Below are positions 52,415 through 61,632 of a stretch of DNA of 64,000 nt, piece after piece. Under the pieces are notes generated by a model that did no database searches, was not told the DNA's origin, and was given only the letters and a program-made list of their open reading frames with translations. The translations under genes and the position numbers were made by a program. The stretch's first letter is position 1, and each line of letters opens with the position of its first letter. This DNA is from an uncultured Bacteriovorax sp. Its GTDB lineage: Bacteria > Bdellovibrionota > Bacteriovoracia > Bacteriovoracales > Bacteriovoracaceae. The stretch covers positions 1 through 64,000 of the forward strand of contig CAMLKK010000016.1 of the NCBI GenBank assembly GCA_946480715.1, in the 5' to 3' direction.

Positions 52415-52798
52415 ATGGCCCAATTTAGCAAAGAACATTTAGAACTCATGCGTGAGGGGATTAAGCTCTTTAACGCTCAGAAATATTGGGAGTGTCATGA
52501 ATTTCTGGAAGATTGCTGGATGGAAGAGCCAGGTCCGGAGCGAAACGTTTATTGGGCCGTGATCCAAGTGGCGGCATCAATGTTTCATTATCGTCAGGAA
52601 AATCTTACGGGAGCAACTGGAATGCTCAATAAGGCCAAACAGAAATTTGAACGATGTGAAAAATTGCATGTTGAGAGTTCGCTTTTAAATGAAAGCTTAA
52701 AGTGGCAAGAGTTAAAAAAAATGGTGAGATCAGTACCATTAAACCCGCAATTGAGTGACTTTGAAGATCTTTATCAATTTAGATTTGAGGAAGTGTAA
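52415..52798 (+). CDS. DUF309 family protein
   Basis: A 127-residue cytoplasmic protein. The DUF309 signature is clear: GIKLFNAQKYWECHEFLEDCW and then IQVAASMFHYRQENLTGATG. It is an all-helical family of unknown function, widespread in bacteria and plastids. The last base of its TAA is the first of the next gene's ATG, so the two are coupled. The start has weak RBS support. Nothing more specific can be said. Confidence 0.85.
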   Translation: MAQFSKEHLELMREGIKLFNAQKYWECHEFLEDCWMEEPGPERNVYWAVIQVAASMFHYRQENLTGATGMLNKAKQKFERCEKLHVESSLLNESLKWQELKKMVRSVPLNPQLSDFEDLYQFRFEEV

Positions 52799-53793
52799 TG
52801 GAATTGAGTGACGTAAGAAAAATTTTGGTGAAGATGCCAAAAAACAATAATGAGTTGTTTGAAACATATCCTTTTCTCATCACACTGAGTGAAGAATTTC
52901 CGAAAGCTGAAATTAATCTTATCGTTGAAGATGGAGGTAGTGCCGCTCTCGCTTATTTGCCTTTTAAAGTAAAAATTTTTGAAAGACCAGTGACGAAGAC
53001 TAGTCTTATCGAGACTCATCACTATTGCGCGAATTTAAATGATGTTTTCAACATTGATCTTTTTCTGGACCTCGAAAATTCTTTAAACTCTGCTTTTATG
53101 GGATTCAATTTTAGAGCAAAGGAACGCGTAGGATATGAAGTTAAATGGAATAAATATTTACTTACTAAAAGGTATCCAGCCCCAATGGGAGGTTCTGTAG
53201 AAGAAAATTCTCTCAAGCTTTTAGAGCTTTACCTGCAACAAAATTTTTCTACAGTACGAATTTTAAAAGATAAAGATTACGGAACTCAAGTCGAAGCGAT
53301 TGAGGCACTTTTTAAACAAGTTGAGCCACCAAAATTTATTATGATTATGTTGGACAATTTCACCAATGTCTCAAGACAAATAGATATCTGGAAAAAATTT
53401 TTTGATTCTTTTGAAAACCAAAAGTTTGCTATCTGGACAAAAGAAGATGAAGGTGTAATTTCAGATTTGTTTGCAAGTATCGATCTTGGGAAAAATAATC
53501 TTTACATGCATCGCGGATCTGATCCAAAAGAGATGATCTATATGTTAGGTAAAATGCAAGGTGTGATTACAAACAATTTGTTCGCAGAAGGACTTTGCAA
53601 TTATTTTGGTGTCGATGCATTCTCCATTCTTGAAAGTGAAAAAGATCTTCCGCTTTACCGCTTTTTTAAATGCAAACCTAGACGTTTCATCATAGAAGGT
53701 GAAAAAATTAAGTTCGTGAATCTCGAAGAAACAAAAGAGCTTTCTTCAATGAACGAATTAGTAGATGTACTTCACTTCTCGTTCAAACTCTGA
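52798..53793 (+). CDS. GT9-like (heptosyltransferase family) protein
   Basis: A 331-residue protein. The N-terminus ILVKMPKNNNELFETYPFLI with EFPKAEINLIVE resembles heptosyltransferase family GT9, whose N-terminal Rossmann half has a similar layout, and the C-terminal half has ADP-sugar-site-like GSDPKEMIYMLGKMQGVITN. Catalytic residues are not certain, so it could be an inactive or diverged member. If active, it would add sugars to lipopolysaccharide core. Coupled to DUF309. It ends flush against the stop of the convergent BON gene. Confidence 0.6.
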   Translation: MELSDVRKILVKMPKNNNELFETYPFLITLSEEFPKAEINLIVEDGGSAALAYLPFKVKIFERPVTKTSLIETHHYCANLNDVFNIDLFLDLENSLNSAFMGFNFRAKERVGYEVKWNKYLLTKRYPAPMGGSVEENSLKLLELYLQQNFSTVRILKDKDYGTQVEAIEALFKQVEPPKFIMIMLDNFTNVSRQIDIWKKFFDSFENQKFAIWTKEDEGVISDLFASIDLGKNNLYMHRGSDPKEMIYMLGKMQGVITNNLFAEGLCNYFGVDAFSILESEKDLPLYRFFKCKPRRFIIEGEKIKFVNLEETKELSSMNELVDVLHFSFKL

Positions 53794-54195
53794 CTACATG
53801 ACTGAATCAACGTGCAGATGATTATGAACATCTTTTACTCCTGAAATTTCTCTAACGAGATCTTCAGCAGCTCCTCGCATTCCTGTTAATGGAACTCGTC
53901 CTTTCAAATCTACACAACCTTCAACTACATCAACTTCGATGTGAGAGGCATCAACATCATGATTGTGATAAAGCAAACGACAAACTTCTTCTTTAATTTT
54001 ATCATCTGAGCGGCGATAGCCTTTAGGCCCAACACCGACAAAAGTTCTTCCCACTGGTGCATTCAGCTCACCCGCTAGTGCCTCATCTTCAGCATCTTCA
54101 CGCTCTGATTCGTTTGGAAAAGCATTTCCATAAGGATTTCCAGTCCAGTAAAGATCATCATTAAAGTTACGATCATGATCATGACGGTTAGGCAT
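53794..54195 (-). CDS. BON-domain protein
   Basis: A 133-residue protein; the start at 54195 has GGGAGG 5 bases upstream, and the longer frame to 54336 is rejected. The first half is charged and Asn/Gly-rich, with no signal peptide. The BON domain (residues about 65-130) includes DASHIEVDVVEGCVDLKGRVP, and GVKDVHNHLHV at the end. BON domains (as in OsmY) bind phospholipid or support stress tolerance. Cytoplasmic location as far as the sequence shows. Confidence 0.82.
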   Translation of the reverse strand: MPNRHDHDRNFNDDLYWTGNPYGNAFPNESEREDAEDEALAGELNAPVGRTFVGVGPKGYRRSDDKIKEEVCRLLYHNHDVDASHIEVDVVEGCVDLKGRVPLTGMRGAAEDLVREISGVKDVHNHLHVDSVM

Positions 54196-54244
54196 AAGAC
54201 CTCCCTTGTTATCTTCTCCTTTTATAACAAGCAGGATTTTTGCC

Positions 54245-54273
54245 AAAAAAAAGCCCTCCATTCCAGGAGGGCT
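54245..54273 (-). terminator. Rho-independent terminator after the three-module secreted protein
   Basis: On the minus strand AGCCCTCC, loop, GGAGGGCT is followed by a run of eight T. It lies about 30 bases after the stop of the 54302-55582 gene. Confidence 0.88.
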
Positions 54274-54301
54274 CTTGAGAAAAATGTGTGTGGAAAGTCT
54301 A

Positions 54302-55582
54302 TTATCTGAGGTTGATGATAATACGATCGATGTCAATCATACCCATTCTCACTGAGAGAGAGACTTCTTTTAGTTTTGCAAAGTTCACCGACTGCAATCT
54401 TACAATTTGTGATCCCGAAGAAAGTGTTGTTGGAGCTCCACAGTTCACTGCTTGAAATTGTCCTGCAACAATCTGGCATAGTTTCACTTTAGAGGCCATG
54501 TCAGCATTTCTTAAAACTAGCTCAACTGATTCAACAAGTCTTTCTTCGTGTCTGCGCTCCAATCTCATAAGGTCTGAAAGAAGAACACCAGATGTATCGT
54601 ATAGACGTTGGTTGATCACTTGTTCAAGTCTACGCTCTTGTGGAAAACCTGGACCTGGACCTGGTACTGATCTGTTTTCGATTTCAAGCGAGATTTCTTC
54701 AATCACAACATTTCCACGAACCTGAAGTCTTAGAGCTTGGATCTGTTGACCAATTTTTTGTCCGTAAGTTTCGAACGAAAGTCTTGTTGAAGTTGAACCA
54801 ATGTACTGAGCAGCTCCTGCACTCTGGCTGTTCAAGTGAAGTTCAGCAGTCGCTGATCCCCATTGAGCACGAGCAAGAACAGTTACTCTGAGTAGTGATT
54901 GACCTTGTCTTTCAGCAGCTAGATTGAACAATCTGAACAGATTCTGGCCACCTTCACCTTGGATAGTTTCATTAAGCTGTTGTCTGACAACTTCCACTTG
55001 TGGCCTTCCTGGATCAACTGGGCCAGGACCAGGAGGAAACTGAGCTTCAGAAACATGAAAGACAACCTTCTCAACATAAATACGCCCCTTCATTTCTAAA
55101 TCTAGTGTACGGAGAGACCTTCCCATCGTATTCGCAAACGGATCCAATTTGAAAGCATGTTTTTCCATTGCTCTTGGTAATGTCACAGCTCCTTCAGCAG
55201 TCACTTGGCCATTAGCAAGAAGTCGCGCTTGGCCGTTACCCATTTCAGACGATGCGTGAATAACAACGCGTCTGATTTGAGCTCCTTGAAGGCGTAGACG
55301 AGTATATGAATCAGCAAGAAGATCAAGGCGACTTTGCCCTTGAAAATATTGTCTGACTTGAAGTTCTTCTTTGCGAACTTCGCGCTCTTCACGATCTGAT
55401 TCCCACGGATCACGTGAATCCCAAGGATCACGATTATCCCAAGGATCATTGGGTGAAGGAGGAATAGGATTACGATCTTCTCTTCCAGGACGACGTGGGT
55501 CTTGGATCGGACGGATGTCAGCGAGAGCAGCAGATGAGAGTGATAGCAGAAGTGTACCGACGATGAGTTTTTTAAGATTCAT
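54302..55582 (-). CDS. Secreted three-module protein with Asp-Pro-Trp repeats
   Basis: A 426-residue protein with a signal peptide (about 1-21, ending ALA). Residues about 45-62 hold the short repeats DPWDNRDPWDSRDPWES. Then three related modules of about 100 residues follow, near 75-182, 195-300 and 318-426, each containing a helix of the type RLF.LAAERQGQ followed by strands with the LRLQVRG.V.IEEISLEI pattern. They are joined by linkers FPPGPGPVDPGRP and SVPGPGPGFPQERR. Modular secreted design suggests a surface or matrix protein. I do not recognise the module family. Confidence 0.75.
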   Translation of the reverse strand: MNLKKLIVGTLLLSLSSAALADIRPIQDPRRPGREDRNPIPPSPNDPWDNRDPWDSRDPWESDREEREVRKEELQVRQYFQGQSRLDLLADSYTRLRLQGAQIRRVVIHASSEMGNGQARLLANGQVTAEGAVTLPRAMEKHAFKLDPFANTMGRSLRTLDLEMKGRIYVEKVVFHVSEAQFPPGPGPVDPGRPQVEVVRQQLNETIQGEGGQNLFRLFNLAAERQGQSLLRVTVLARAQWGSATAELHLNSQSAGAAQYIGSTSTRLSFETYGQKIGQQIQALRLQVRGNVVIEEISLEIENRSVPGPGPGFPQERRLEQVINQRLYDTSGVLLSDLMRLERRHEERLVESVELVLRNADMASKVKLCQIVAGQFQAVNCGAPTTLSSGSQIVRLQSVNFAKLKEVSLSVRMGMIDIDRIIINLR

Positions 55583-55687
55583 TTTTCCCCCTCAGAAAAA
55601 AGCCTGAGAACACAGGCAATCACGAGAGAGCAAGCAGGGTGCCAAACAAAACCGACTAAATCGGTCTCAGTTTGGCACCAAATTGAA

Positions 55688-57550
55688 TTATTTGAAGGAC
55701 TTTCGTAGTCTTTTTGTCACTGGACTGGTGAAAAACTCGAACGTATTGACCGGTTTGTCCTCACCTTGCATGTAGCGGTGGCCACCTAAAATTCCAAGCG
55801 TGAAGTCATCCAACTTAAAAACTTGTGAGAAACCTTTGCTCTCTTTAACGTAACGACCTGTATGTCTCCACGTTCCAGTTTTAAAATCGTATCCATAGAT
55901 GTGCGGAACATACTCATAACTTTCTTCTGAAAATTTAAACATCCCACCAAATACAAAAAGTTCATTTCCTAATTTTTCTGCGGCCGGTGCAAACGTAGCA
56001 AAAGGAAGTTGAGGATATTCTGTTGAAGCACCTGTTTGCGGATCAATCGCTGTTACATTAGACACAAGTTCAAAGTGACTTGCTCCCACACCTAATCCAC
56101 CAACTAGTAGAATTTTTCCCTCATGTTCCATACCTGTTAGTGCGCGACGAAGAGGAAGCGGCATTTGAAAGGGAGCAGTCGTTACGGTTTCCGTCTCCAT
56201 ATCAAAAATGTCGATCTGAGAATGGAAAGTTCCGTCATAATCTTTTGGAAATTTAGGTGTACTATCCCAACCGCCTACTAAATAAACTTTTGAGCCAATT
56301 GTTACAGCGACGTTTGAAGAGCGGGCACGTGGAAGTTTACCAATGACTTTCCACTCATTTTTTTCGATATCGTATCTTTCGATAACATCTAAAGATTTCC
56401 AATTTGGTTTGTGATCTTCTGAATAAGCAAATCCACCAAAAGCATAAATATATTTTCCGTGTCCTGTGATTTGGAAACCATGAGCTTTGTGGAGTCGCGG
56501 AGCAAGTTCACTCCAAGTTTTCGTGGCAGGATCGTAGACGTTAAAATTATCTGTGAATGATTCTTTCGGATAAGTATGTTCTGGGCCTTGATGTCCTCCG
56601 CACATATAAATCTTTCCGTTGTGGTTTAATGTTCCAAATGATGAACGGAGAGGTTCCATGAATGATGGAAGTGTTCCTTGTTTGAAAGAAGTTTCACCAG
56701 AGAACTGAGGAGCGTAATCATCAGCATCGGTATCAGTAATTTTAGTCCAGTTGTTTTCACCAAACTTATAAAGATGAAAATGTCCGTCTTTATTTGAAGC
56801 AAAAAACATTTCGTTTTTTGCATTGAACGTTGGGGCCATTTCATCAGCTTGATCATCATTAGTTACACGAGAGATTTTTTTTGAAAAGCGATTGTATTGA
56901 TAGATATCCCAGCTGCCATTTTTTTTAGCAGTGTAGGCGATAGTGATTTCATCAAAAGAGAGTGTTGGACTCATGCCTTGATCAATAACTGTTTTAGTAT
57001 TTTCAAGTGAATCGTAGAGAACGATCTCGCGGACTTTTCCAACATTTCTTTGATAGACAATAAATTGTCCGTCCGCCGAAGGGCGTGGAAAATATTGTTC
57101 TTCATTTTCATCGAGCGCCTGAACAACGGGCGATGATTTTACATTTACTGAATAGATAGAATTTTTTCCCGCTAACTTTGGTGATGGGGCAGAAAAATAA
57201 AGTCTCTCACCATTCTTTGTAAATTTCGGATGAAGAATCATTCCATTGATGCCATTTACTTTTAAACGCTGAACATGATCAGCTCCTAAGGAATGAATAG
57301 TTAAATGCAGATCCGTTTTTCCTTGATCAATAGTTCCTTCCACGTAAGCAACTTTTTGCCCGTCTGCGCTGATATCTGGATAGAGGTGAGCGTTCGTTCC
57401 TGAAGTTAATTGTTCAAAAGATCCATTGTTCTTTTGAATCCAAATGTGTTTTATTGCTTGATCATTCAAGGTGTTTTCGCGCATGAAAACCATGGTTGCG
57501 TTCACCGATGAGCTAATGAGAAATGCTAGAAATAAAATTGTTCTTTTCAT
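55688..57550 (-). CDS. Secreted TolB-like plus Kelch-repeat double propeller protein
   Basis: A 620-residue protein with a signal peptide (start 57550, AAGGA about 7 bases upstream; cleavage after VNA). Residues about 20-290 are WD40-like PD40/TolB repeats, for example PDISADGQKVAYVEG and RPSADGQFIVYQRN. From about 300 to 600 there are Kelch repeats with the GG doublet and Y/W spacing, for example KIYMCGGHQ, KYIYAFGGFA and KVYLVGGWD. Two propellers in one secreted chain would make a binding scaffold for carbohydrate or protein. Its partners are unknown. A stretch of about 80 bases separates it from dapF, which is divergent. Confidence 0.82.
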   Translation of the reverse strand: MKRTILFLAFLISSSVNATMVFMRENTLNDQAIKHIWIQKNNGSFEQLTSGTNAHLYPDISADGQKVAYVEGTIDQGKTDLHLTIHSLGADHVQRLKVNGINGMILHPKFTKNGERLYFSAPSPKLAGKNSIYSVNVKSSPVVQALDENEEQYFPRPSADGQFIVYQRNVGKVREIVLYDSLENTKTVIDQGMSPTLSFDEITIAYTAKKNGSWDIYQYNRFSKKISRVTNDDQADEMAPTFNAKNEMFFASNKDGHFHLYKFGENNWTKITDTDADDYAPQFSGETSFKQGTLPSFMEPLRSSFGTLNHNGKIYMCGGHQGPEHTYPKESFTDNFNVYDPATKTWSELAPRLHKAHGFQITGHGKYIYAFGGFAYSEDHKPNWKSLDVIERYDIEKNEWKVIGKLPRARSSNVAVTIGSKVYLVGGWDSTPKFPKDYDGTFHSQIDIFDMETETVTTAPFQMPLPLRRALTGMEHEGKILLVGGLGVGASHFELVSNVTAIDPQTGASTEYPQLPFATFAPAAEKLGNELFVFGGMFKFSEESYEYVPHIYGYDFKTGTWRHTGRYVKESKGFSQVFKLDDFTLGILGGHRYMQGEDKPVNTFEFFTSPVTKRLRKSFK

Positions 57551-57630
57551 GTAAGATCCTTCATGATTTTTAGGTGACATGATCTTATAATGAAAGTGTT
57601 TGATTGATCAAACTTTAAGGGCCACCGAAG

Positions 57631-58431
57631 ATGAAAACTCTTAATTTCGCAAAATACAACGCAACTGGAAATGACTTTATTGTGATTGATAATCGCTCGA
57701 TGGAGTGGGATGCGGCAGATCAAAAACTCTGGAGCAAGTTGTGTGCATTGAAAACTGGAATTGGGGCCGACGGTGTTTTGCTCCTGGAAAAATCTAAAGA
57801 GCACGATTTCAAAATGAGATATATCAATGCCGACGGTGGTGAAGTTGAAATGTGTGGCAATGGTGCGCGAACAATTACAGCATTCGCTCATGAAGTTACA
57901 GGCCTGGAAAAAACTGATTATAAGTTCGAAACGATGAACGGAGTTTATTCCTGTGGACTCGATAAAGAATTTGGTTATCAACTTAAGATGACTGAACTTT
58001 ACGATATCGGAAAAATCGATCTAACAGATATGCCAACGAATGCGACGAAATCACTATACATGAACACAGGTGTTCCTCATTCTGTGTTTGAAGTGAAAGA
58101 TATTCTAAACTACAACGTTTTTGAAAATGGAAAACTTGTTCGTTACGATAAACGTTTTCCAAAAGGAAGTAATGCCAACTTTTTTGAAGTGGTAGCTCCT
58201 CAAAAAGTTCGCATCAGGACTTATGAACGTGGTGTGGAGAACGAAACGCTCTCTTGCGGAACGGGAGCCACGGCCACAGCACTTGCCGCCGCTAAATTTT
58301 TTGGCTGGAAAGATGAAGTTGTGCTCGAAACACTTGGAGGAAGACTTGCGGTTCGTTTCTCAAAAGATTTCAGCGAAGTCTTCCTCTGTGGAAAAGTCGA
58401 AAAAATATTTGAAGGAAAAATTCAGATCTAA
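57631..58431 (+). CDS. dapF: Diaminopimelate epimerase
   Basis: Converts LL- to meso-diaminopimelate for lysine and peptidoglycan synthesis. The 266-residue protein has the two catalytic cysteines in place: C75 in EMCGNGAR and C209 in LSCGTGATA. Also N-terminal KYNATGNDFIVID and GIGADGVLLL. Length is normal for DapF. The stop codon is immediately adjacent to the stop of the convergent transglycosylase gene. Single gene, cytoplasmic enzyme. Confidence 0.95.
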   Translation: MKTLNFAKYNATGNDFIVIDNRSMEWDAADQKLWSKLCALKTGIGADGVLLLEKSKEHDFKMRYINADGGEVEMCGNGARTITAFAHEVTGLEKTDYKFETMNGVYSCGLDKEFGYQLKMTELYDIGKIDLTDMPTNATKSLYMNTGVPHSVFEVKDILNYNVFENGKLVRYDKRFPKGSNANFFEVVAPQKVRIRTYERGVENETLSCGTGATATALAAAKFFGWKDEVVLETLGGRLAVRFSKDFSEVFLCGKVEKIFEGKIQI

Positions 58432-58992
58432 TTACAGTCCAGCTACTTCAACACTCGCAATTTTTCTTAAACGAGTTTCAACTTTCTTTTGGTAGATGTT
58501 CTTCAACGATTTTGTATGCGAGTGATATCTTGCATACCACTGAGAATCAGAACCAGCGTGACGAGTTTTAAGAATATTGAGAATTTTTCCCATTTTACTT
58601 AAAGCGTACGCTTCGTCTTTCTTAAGAAGTTTTACGTTAATTTTATCAAGACCCATTCTTACGAATTCTTTATTCCAGATTTCAGTGTTGATTTGAGCAA
58701 GTGATAAGTCACCTGTGCTTGAAACAACATTTTGTCTAAAATCACTTTCAGTATCAATGATCGCAATAATGATTTTTGGATCAACCATATATTGCTTTGA
58801 TGCTTGATAAAGTGACATTGCAATTCTGTCTCTTTTCTTTGCATTCAATTCTGGAGATACAGCTTTGATCATCTGAGAAATCAATTTCATGTTGTAAGTT
58901 CTCATTTCTCTCTTTGAAAAACTCTTTGGCATTGCTGTAAAAGAGAAGAGTGAAGTGATGGTTAAAACTGTAAAGATTCTTAGTGTTTTCAT
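58432..58992 (-). CDS. Small lytic transglycosylase-like protein
   Basis: A 186-residue secreted protein; ATG 58992 has a GGGGG element upstream and gives a signal peptide (about 1-20). The SLT domain is compact: Glu82 in IDTESDF, then SSTGDLSLAQINTEIW as the second motif, with no large C-terminal extension. It would cut peptidoglycan glycan strands. The frame extends upstream to 59067 without support. The 264 bases upstream to 59257 hold no gene that I can support. Confidence 0.8.
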   Translation of the reverse strand: MKTLRIFTVLTITSLFSFTAMPKSFSKREMRTYNMKLISQMIKAVSPELNAKKRDRIAMSLYQASKQYMVDPKIIIAIIDTESDFRQNVVSSTGDLSLAQINTEIWNKEFVRMGLDKINVKLLKKDEAYALSKMGKILNILKTRHAGSDSQWYARYHSHTKSLKNIYQKKVETRLRKIASVEVAGL

Positions 58993-59256
58993 GTTGCCCC
59001 CGCACTCTCTAAAAGTGCACGGACCGGGCCAAATCTGGACTGTTAAGCCTATGAAAGGTGCTGTCATTTTTGACTAAAACTTAGTGCGTGTTGAAACTTT
59101 TGACAGGGGTTCTAATATTATGGAGAGTTACATTAACGGGCCTAAATCAGGTCTATCGCGACACAAATAGTCCATATTATTGCGACAAATGACCTTTCAA
59201 GCCGTTAGCTTTTAGCTCGTCAATTTAGGCACATGTGCTCGGGGAATTATTGGACC

Positions 59257-60204
59257 TTAAATCTCGTTTATGTACGAGACTGTCCCTAGACCTTCATCGT
59301 TAATGATGAACTTGTTAATTTTGTGGGCCTCGTATTTTTTCATCATTTCCGGAATGCGTGACGAATCCACAGGGCAGCCAGAAAAGCTTAAAACATTGAT
59401 GGCCTTAGCGAATTTCTTAGCGCCTTTTTTGCTCGCAAATTTAGAACAGTTAAGACTTTCATCAAATGAAGCATCTACATAATCCGCGAAATCAATGGCC
59501 TTCTCTGTATTCACGGCCCATTTGTTATCTTCACATTTTATGAATGGACCACGATTATATTCAGCACCTAAAATATCGTTATTTTTTAAAAGCATATGAT
59601 TCCAAAAACGCATCCCATTGAAATTCGCCGAAAGATCAGCATAAGAAAACACGCCAGTTGCGATGATATTTCCACCTAAGATTGTTTTTTCTGCGAGAAC
59701 ACCGCGACTGAGAACTGAGTTGATCGATTTGTTTTTTAAGTGATGTTTAGTGAAATAGCTAAATCCCATTCCAAACATATGTTCGAGTTTATCTACTCCG
59801 ATACTATGTTCACCAATTCGAATAAGCGGGGAAAGAGCGAGAGGGCTAAGCGCTGCTTTTTTGTTTCCTAATAAATATCCATTTGTAACAGACCATTCAC
59901 CATAAACAGATTCTTTAAGCGGTAGCGAGCTTTTTGCAATCGTTTCTTTGTAGAGAATTTCTTTTACCAGTTCACCTTTACTATGGTTCGCGAAATACTT
60001 TCTAAGTTCTGTGTAGAGTTGTTCCTGATCGCATTTAGAGCTTTGAGATAAGCTTCTGACGGCTTTTTCCAGATAAGCATTGGCGAGAGCATTCACTTCT
60101 TCACGAACATCTTCAACGACCAATTTTCGTGCTGTGAAGTTATCAGCTTCAGCAGAATAGAGTGACGGAGAGAAAAGTAGTGATGCGAGGATTATTTTTT
60201 TCAT
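59257..60204 (-). CDS. Secreted hypothetical protein
   Basis: A 315-residue protein starting at 60204 (GAGAA upstream) with a signal peptide of about 17 residues. The middle has the pattern GVDKLEHMFGMGFSYFTKHH, which recalls a His-rich site seen in some phosphatase or lipid-related membrane proteins, and then GNIIATGVFSYADLSANFNG. I recognise no named family. Cysteines are few. Periplasmic or outer-membrane location is likely. No operon partner; the nearest upstream gene is the CheY-like gene. Confidence 0.65.
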   Translation of the reverse strand: MKKIILASLLFSPSLYSAEADNFTARKLVVEDVREEVNALANAYLEKAVRSLSQSSKCDQEQLYTELRKYFANHSKGELVKEILYKETIAKSSLPLKESVYGEWSVTNGYLLGNKKAALSPLALSPLIRIGEHSIGVDKLEHMFGMGFSYFTKHHLKNKSINSVLSRGVLAEKTILGGNIIATGVFSYADLSANFNGMRFWNHMLLKNNDILGAEYNRGPFIKCEDNKWAVNTEKAIDFADYVDASFDESLNCSKFASKKGAKKFAKAINVLSFSGCPVDSSRIPEMMKKYEAHKINKFIINDEGLGTVSYINEI

Positions 60205-60274
60205 AGTTCTCATCATAATCGAAGGCCAGCATCGCGGAGAATGGAGAGTGAAAAAAATTCAGGAGGTGTTAAGT

Positions 60275-60658
60275 TTATAGACAGTTGCGGTTAACGGAAG
60301 AGAGAACTTCATCAATATCAAAAGGCTTCTTCAATACACCTGTAACCCATTTATAAACTTTTTTTACTTCTTCATCTTCTTGAGGAGCTGCGGAAAAAAC
60401 GAGAACAGGTACATGAGCGTTTCTGCTTTTATCGGCTTTTATCGTCTCCAGGAATTGATTGCCGTTCATCACTGGCATAAAAAGATCGAGCAGAAAGAGA
60501 CATGGAGTAGATTCCATCTCGTCTAATTTTTTAATGGCATCTTTACCATTCGGCGATTGAATGACATCGAAGCCTTCACTTTGCAAATATTCGCAAAGAG
60601 TCTCACGTATATCTTTGTCATCTTCGATGATAAATACTGTATGTTTTTTACAAATCAT
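60275..60658 (-). CDS. CheY-like stand-alone response regulator
   Basis: A 127-residue receiver domain with no output domain. The acidic pocket is IIEDD (Asp13, Asp14), the phosphorylation site Asp58 in FLLDLFMP, Ser89 in VFSAAP, and Lys111 in VLKKPFD. ATG 60658 has GGAAGG about 8 bases upstream; a GTG three codons before is less likely. It may transmit phosphorylation in a relay or act at a motor or enzyme. No histidine kinase gene is near; the chemoreceptor at 48276 is not adjacent. Confidence 0.88.
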   Translation of the reverse strand: MICKKHTVFIIEDDKDIRETLCEYLQSEGFDVIQSPNGKDAIKKLDEMESTPCLFLLDLFMPVMNGNQFLETIKADKSRNAHVPVLVFSAAPQEDEEVKKVYKWVTGVLKKPFDIDEVLSSVNRNCL

Positions 60659-60820
60659 TGCGACCACCTTCCGACCATTGTCTACATGAATGCACGGCTC
60701 AAGTCTTATTAAGATTTCTTTAGCTAGTACAGTGGAACTTTTAAGTCTCTTAGAAATTTCTGATAGTTAATTTGTGACAACTCTTTAAAGTCGGATGAAA
60801 AAATTAACGCATTTAACAAA

Positions 60821-60847
60821 GAGAGACCAAGCATAACTTGGCCTCTC
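60821..60847 (-). terminator. Terminator-like hairpin downstream of the 60857 gene
   Basis: On the minus strand GAGAGGCCAAG, loop TTATG, CTTGGTCTCTC forms an 11-pair stem (one G-U), followed by a T-rich tail TTTGTT. It lies 10 bases after the stop codon. Confidence 0.7.
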
Positions 60848-60856
60848 GAATAAATT

Positions 60857-61462
60857 CTATTTTACATTAACTGTAACTTCTTTAACAGTTGTTTCAACTT
60901 CTTTGTAAACAATGTGCTCTCTGCATCCTGGAGCTGGTTCTCCTGACTCACCGATTGGGCAAAGTTTTGATCTTCTAACGTCGACTACTTTAATAGTTCT
61001 GCTTTCTTTGCAAACAGCGAGATCTAAATTTCTTGCAGCAAACCATTTAGGTGCTTTTGAAAAAGGATGTTTCCATTGTGGATAAGCTGCTTTTAACGCC
61101 GCTACATCGTCGGCCGAAAAATCAGAAAGTCTGAAGTTGAGTGTCAGCCACCTCGTTCCATTATCACCTTCGCCGCCAGACCAAAGTGAATCCTTGTATG
61201 AAACTTGTGCCTGAACTACTGGTTCACTTTCCACAACGACTTCACGAGTACATGGAAATGAAGAACCTTCCCCATAATCGATACATCCAGGAATTCTTTC
61301 TGTTCTTACTTTTGTAGGAATAATTTTGTATTGAGCTGAATCCAGTTTGAATTGAGTAGCAGTCCCTGGAAGATCAGCTGTGTTTGAATAATTTACTTCA
61401 CCGGCCATGGCAGTTGCAGTTGAAAGAAAAAGTCCTAGTGTGAGTAGAAGAGAAGCTTTCAT
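60857..61462 (-). CDS. Secreted hypothetical protein with Cys pairs
   Basis: A 201-residue protein with a signal peptide (about 1-20, ending AMA). The mature part contains RIPGCIDYGEGSSFPCTREV and, near the end, CPIGESGEPAPGCREH, suggesting two similar disulfide-bonded loops in a repeat-like arrangement. Strand-rich pattern between them. No family recognised. Its stop is followed by a terminator hairpin, so it is a single transcription unit. Periplasmic or secreted. Confidence 0.65.
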   Translation of the reverse strand: MKASLLLTLGLFLSTATAMAGEVNYSNTADLPGTATQFKLDSAQYKIIPTKVRTERIPGCIDYGEGSSFPCTREVVVESEPVVQAQVSYKDSLWSGGEGDNGTRWLTLNFRLSDFSADDVAALKAAYPQWKHPFSKAPKWFAARNLDLAVCKESRTIKVVDVRRSKLCPIGESGEPAPGCREHIVYKEVETTVKEVTVNVK

Positions 61463-61582
61463 AGATACATCCTTTTAAATCATAACTCCGTTATTGAAGT
61501 TAATTTCTTAAGTCAGTACCATCACGATTTGTGAAAGCTCCACATAAGGGAAACTTAATTTTTTTACATGTTGTGAACAGAA

Positions 61583-61610
61583 TCGTGCAGTAATTTTTTT
61601 TACTGCACGA
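61583..61610. terminator. Terminator-like hairpin downstream of DUF4337 gene
   Basis: Perfect 11-base inverted repeat TCGTGCAGTAA...TTACTGCACGA with a loop of six T, 23 bases after the stop of the 61633 gene. There is no T-run after the stem, so termination is uncertain. Confidence 0.55.
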
Positions 61611-61632
61611 CAAACGAATTGTTTATTTTGAT

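Noticed and set aside
59068..59256. TTGACA-containing region between transglycosylase and hypothetical genes
   Set aside because: A TTGACA is present but no -10 box at proper spacing, and no gene starts on that strand.
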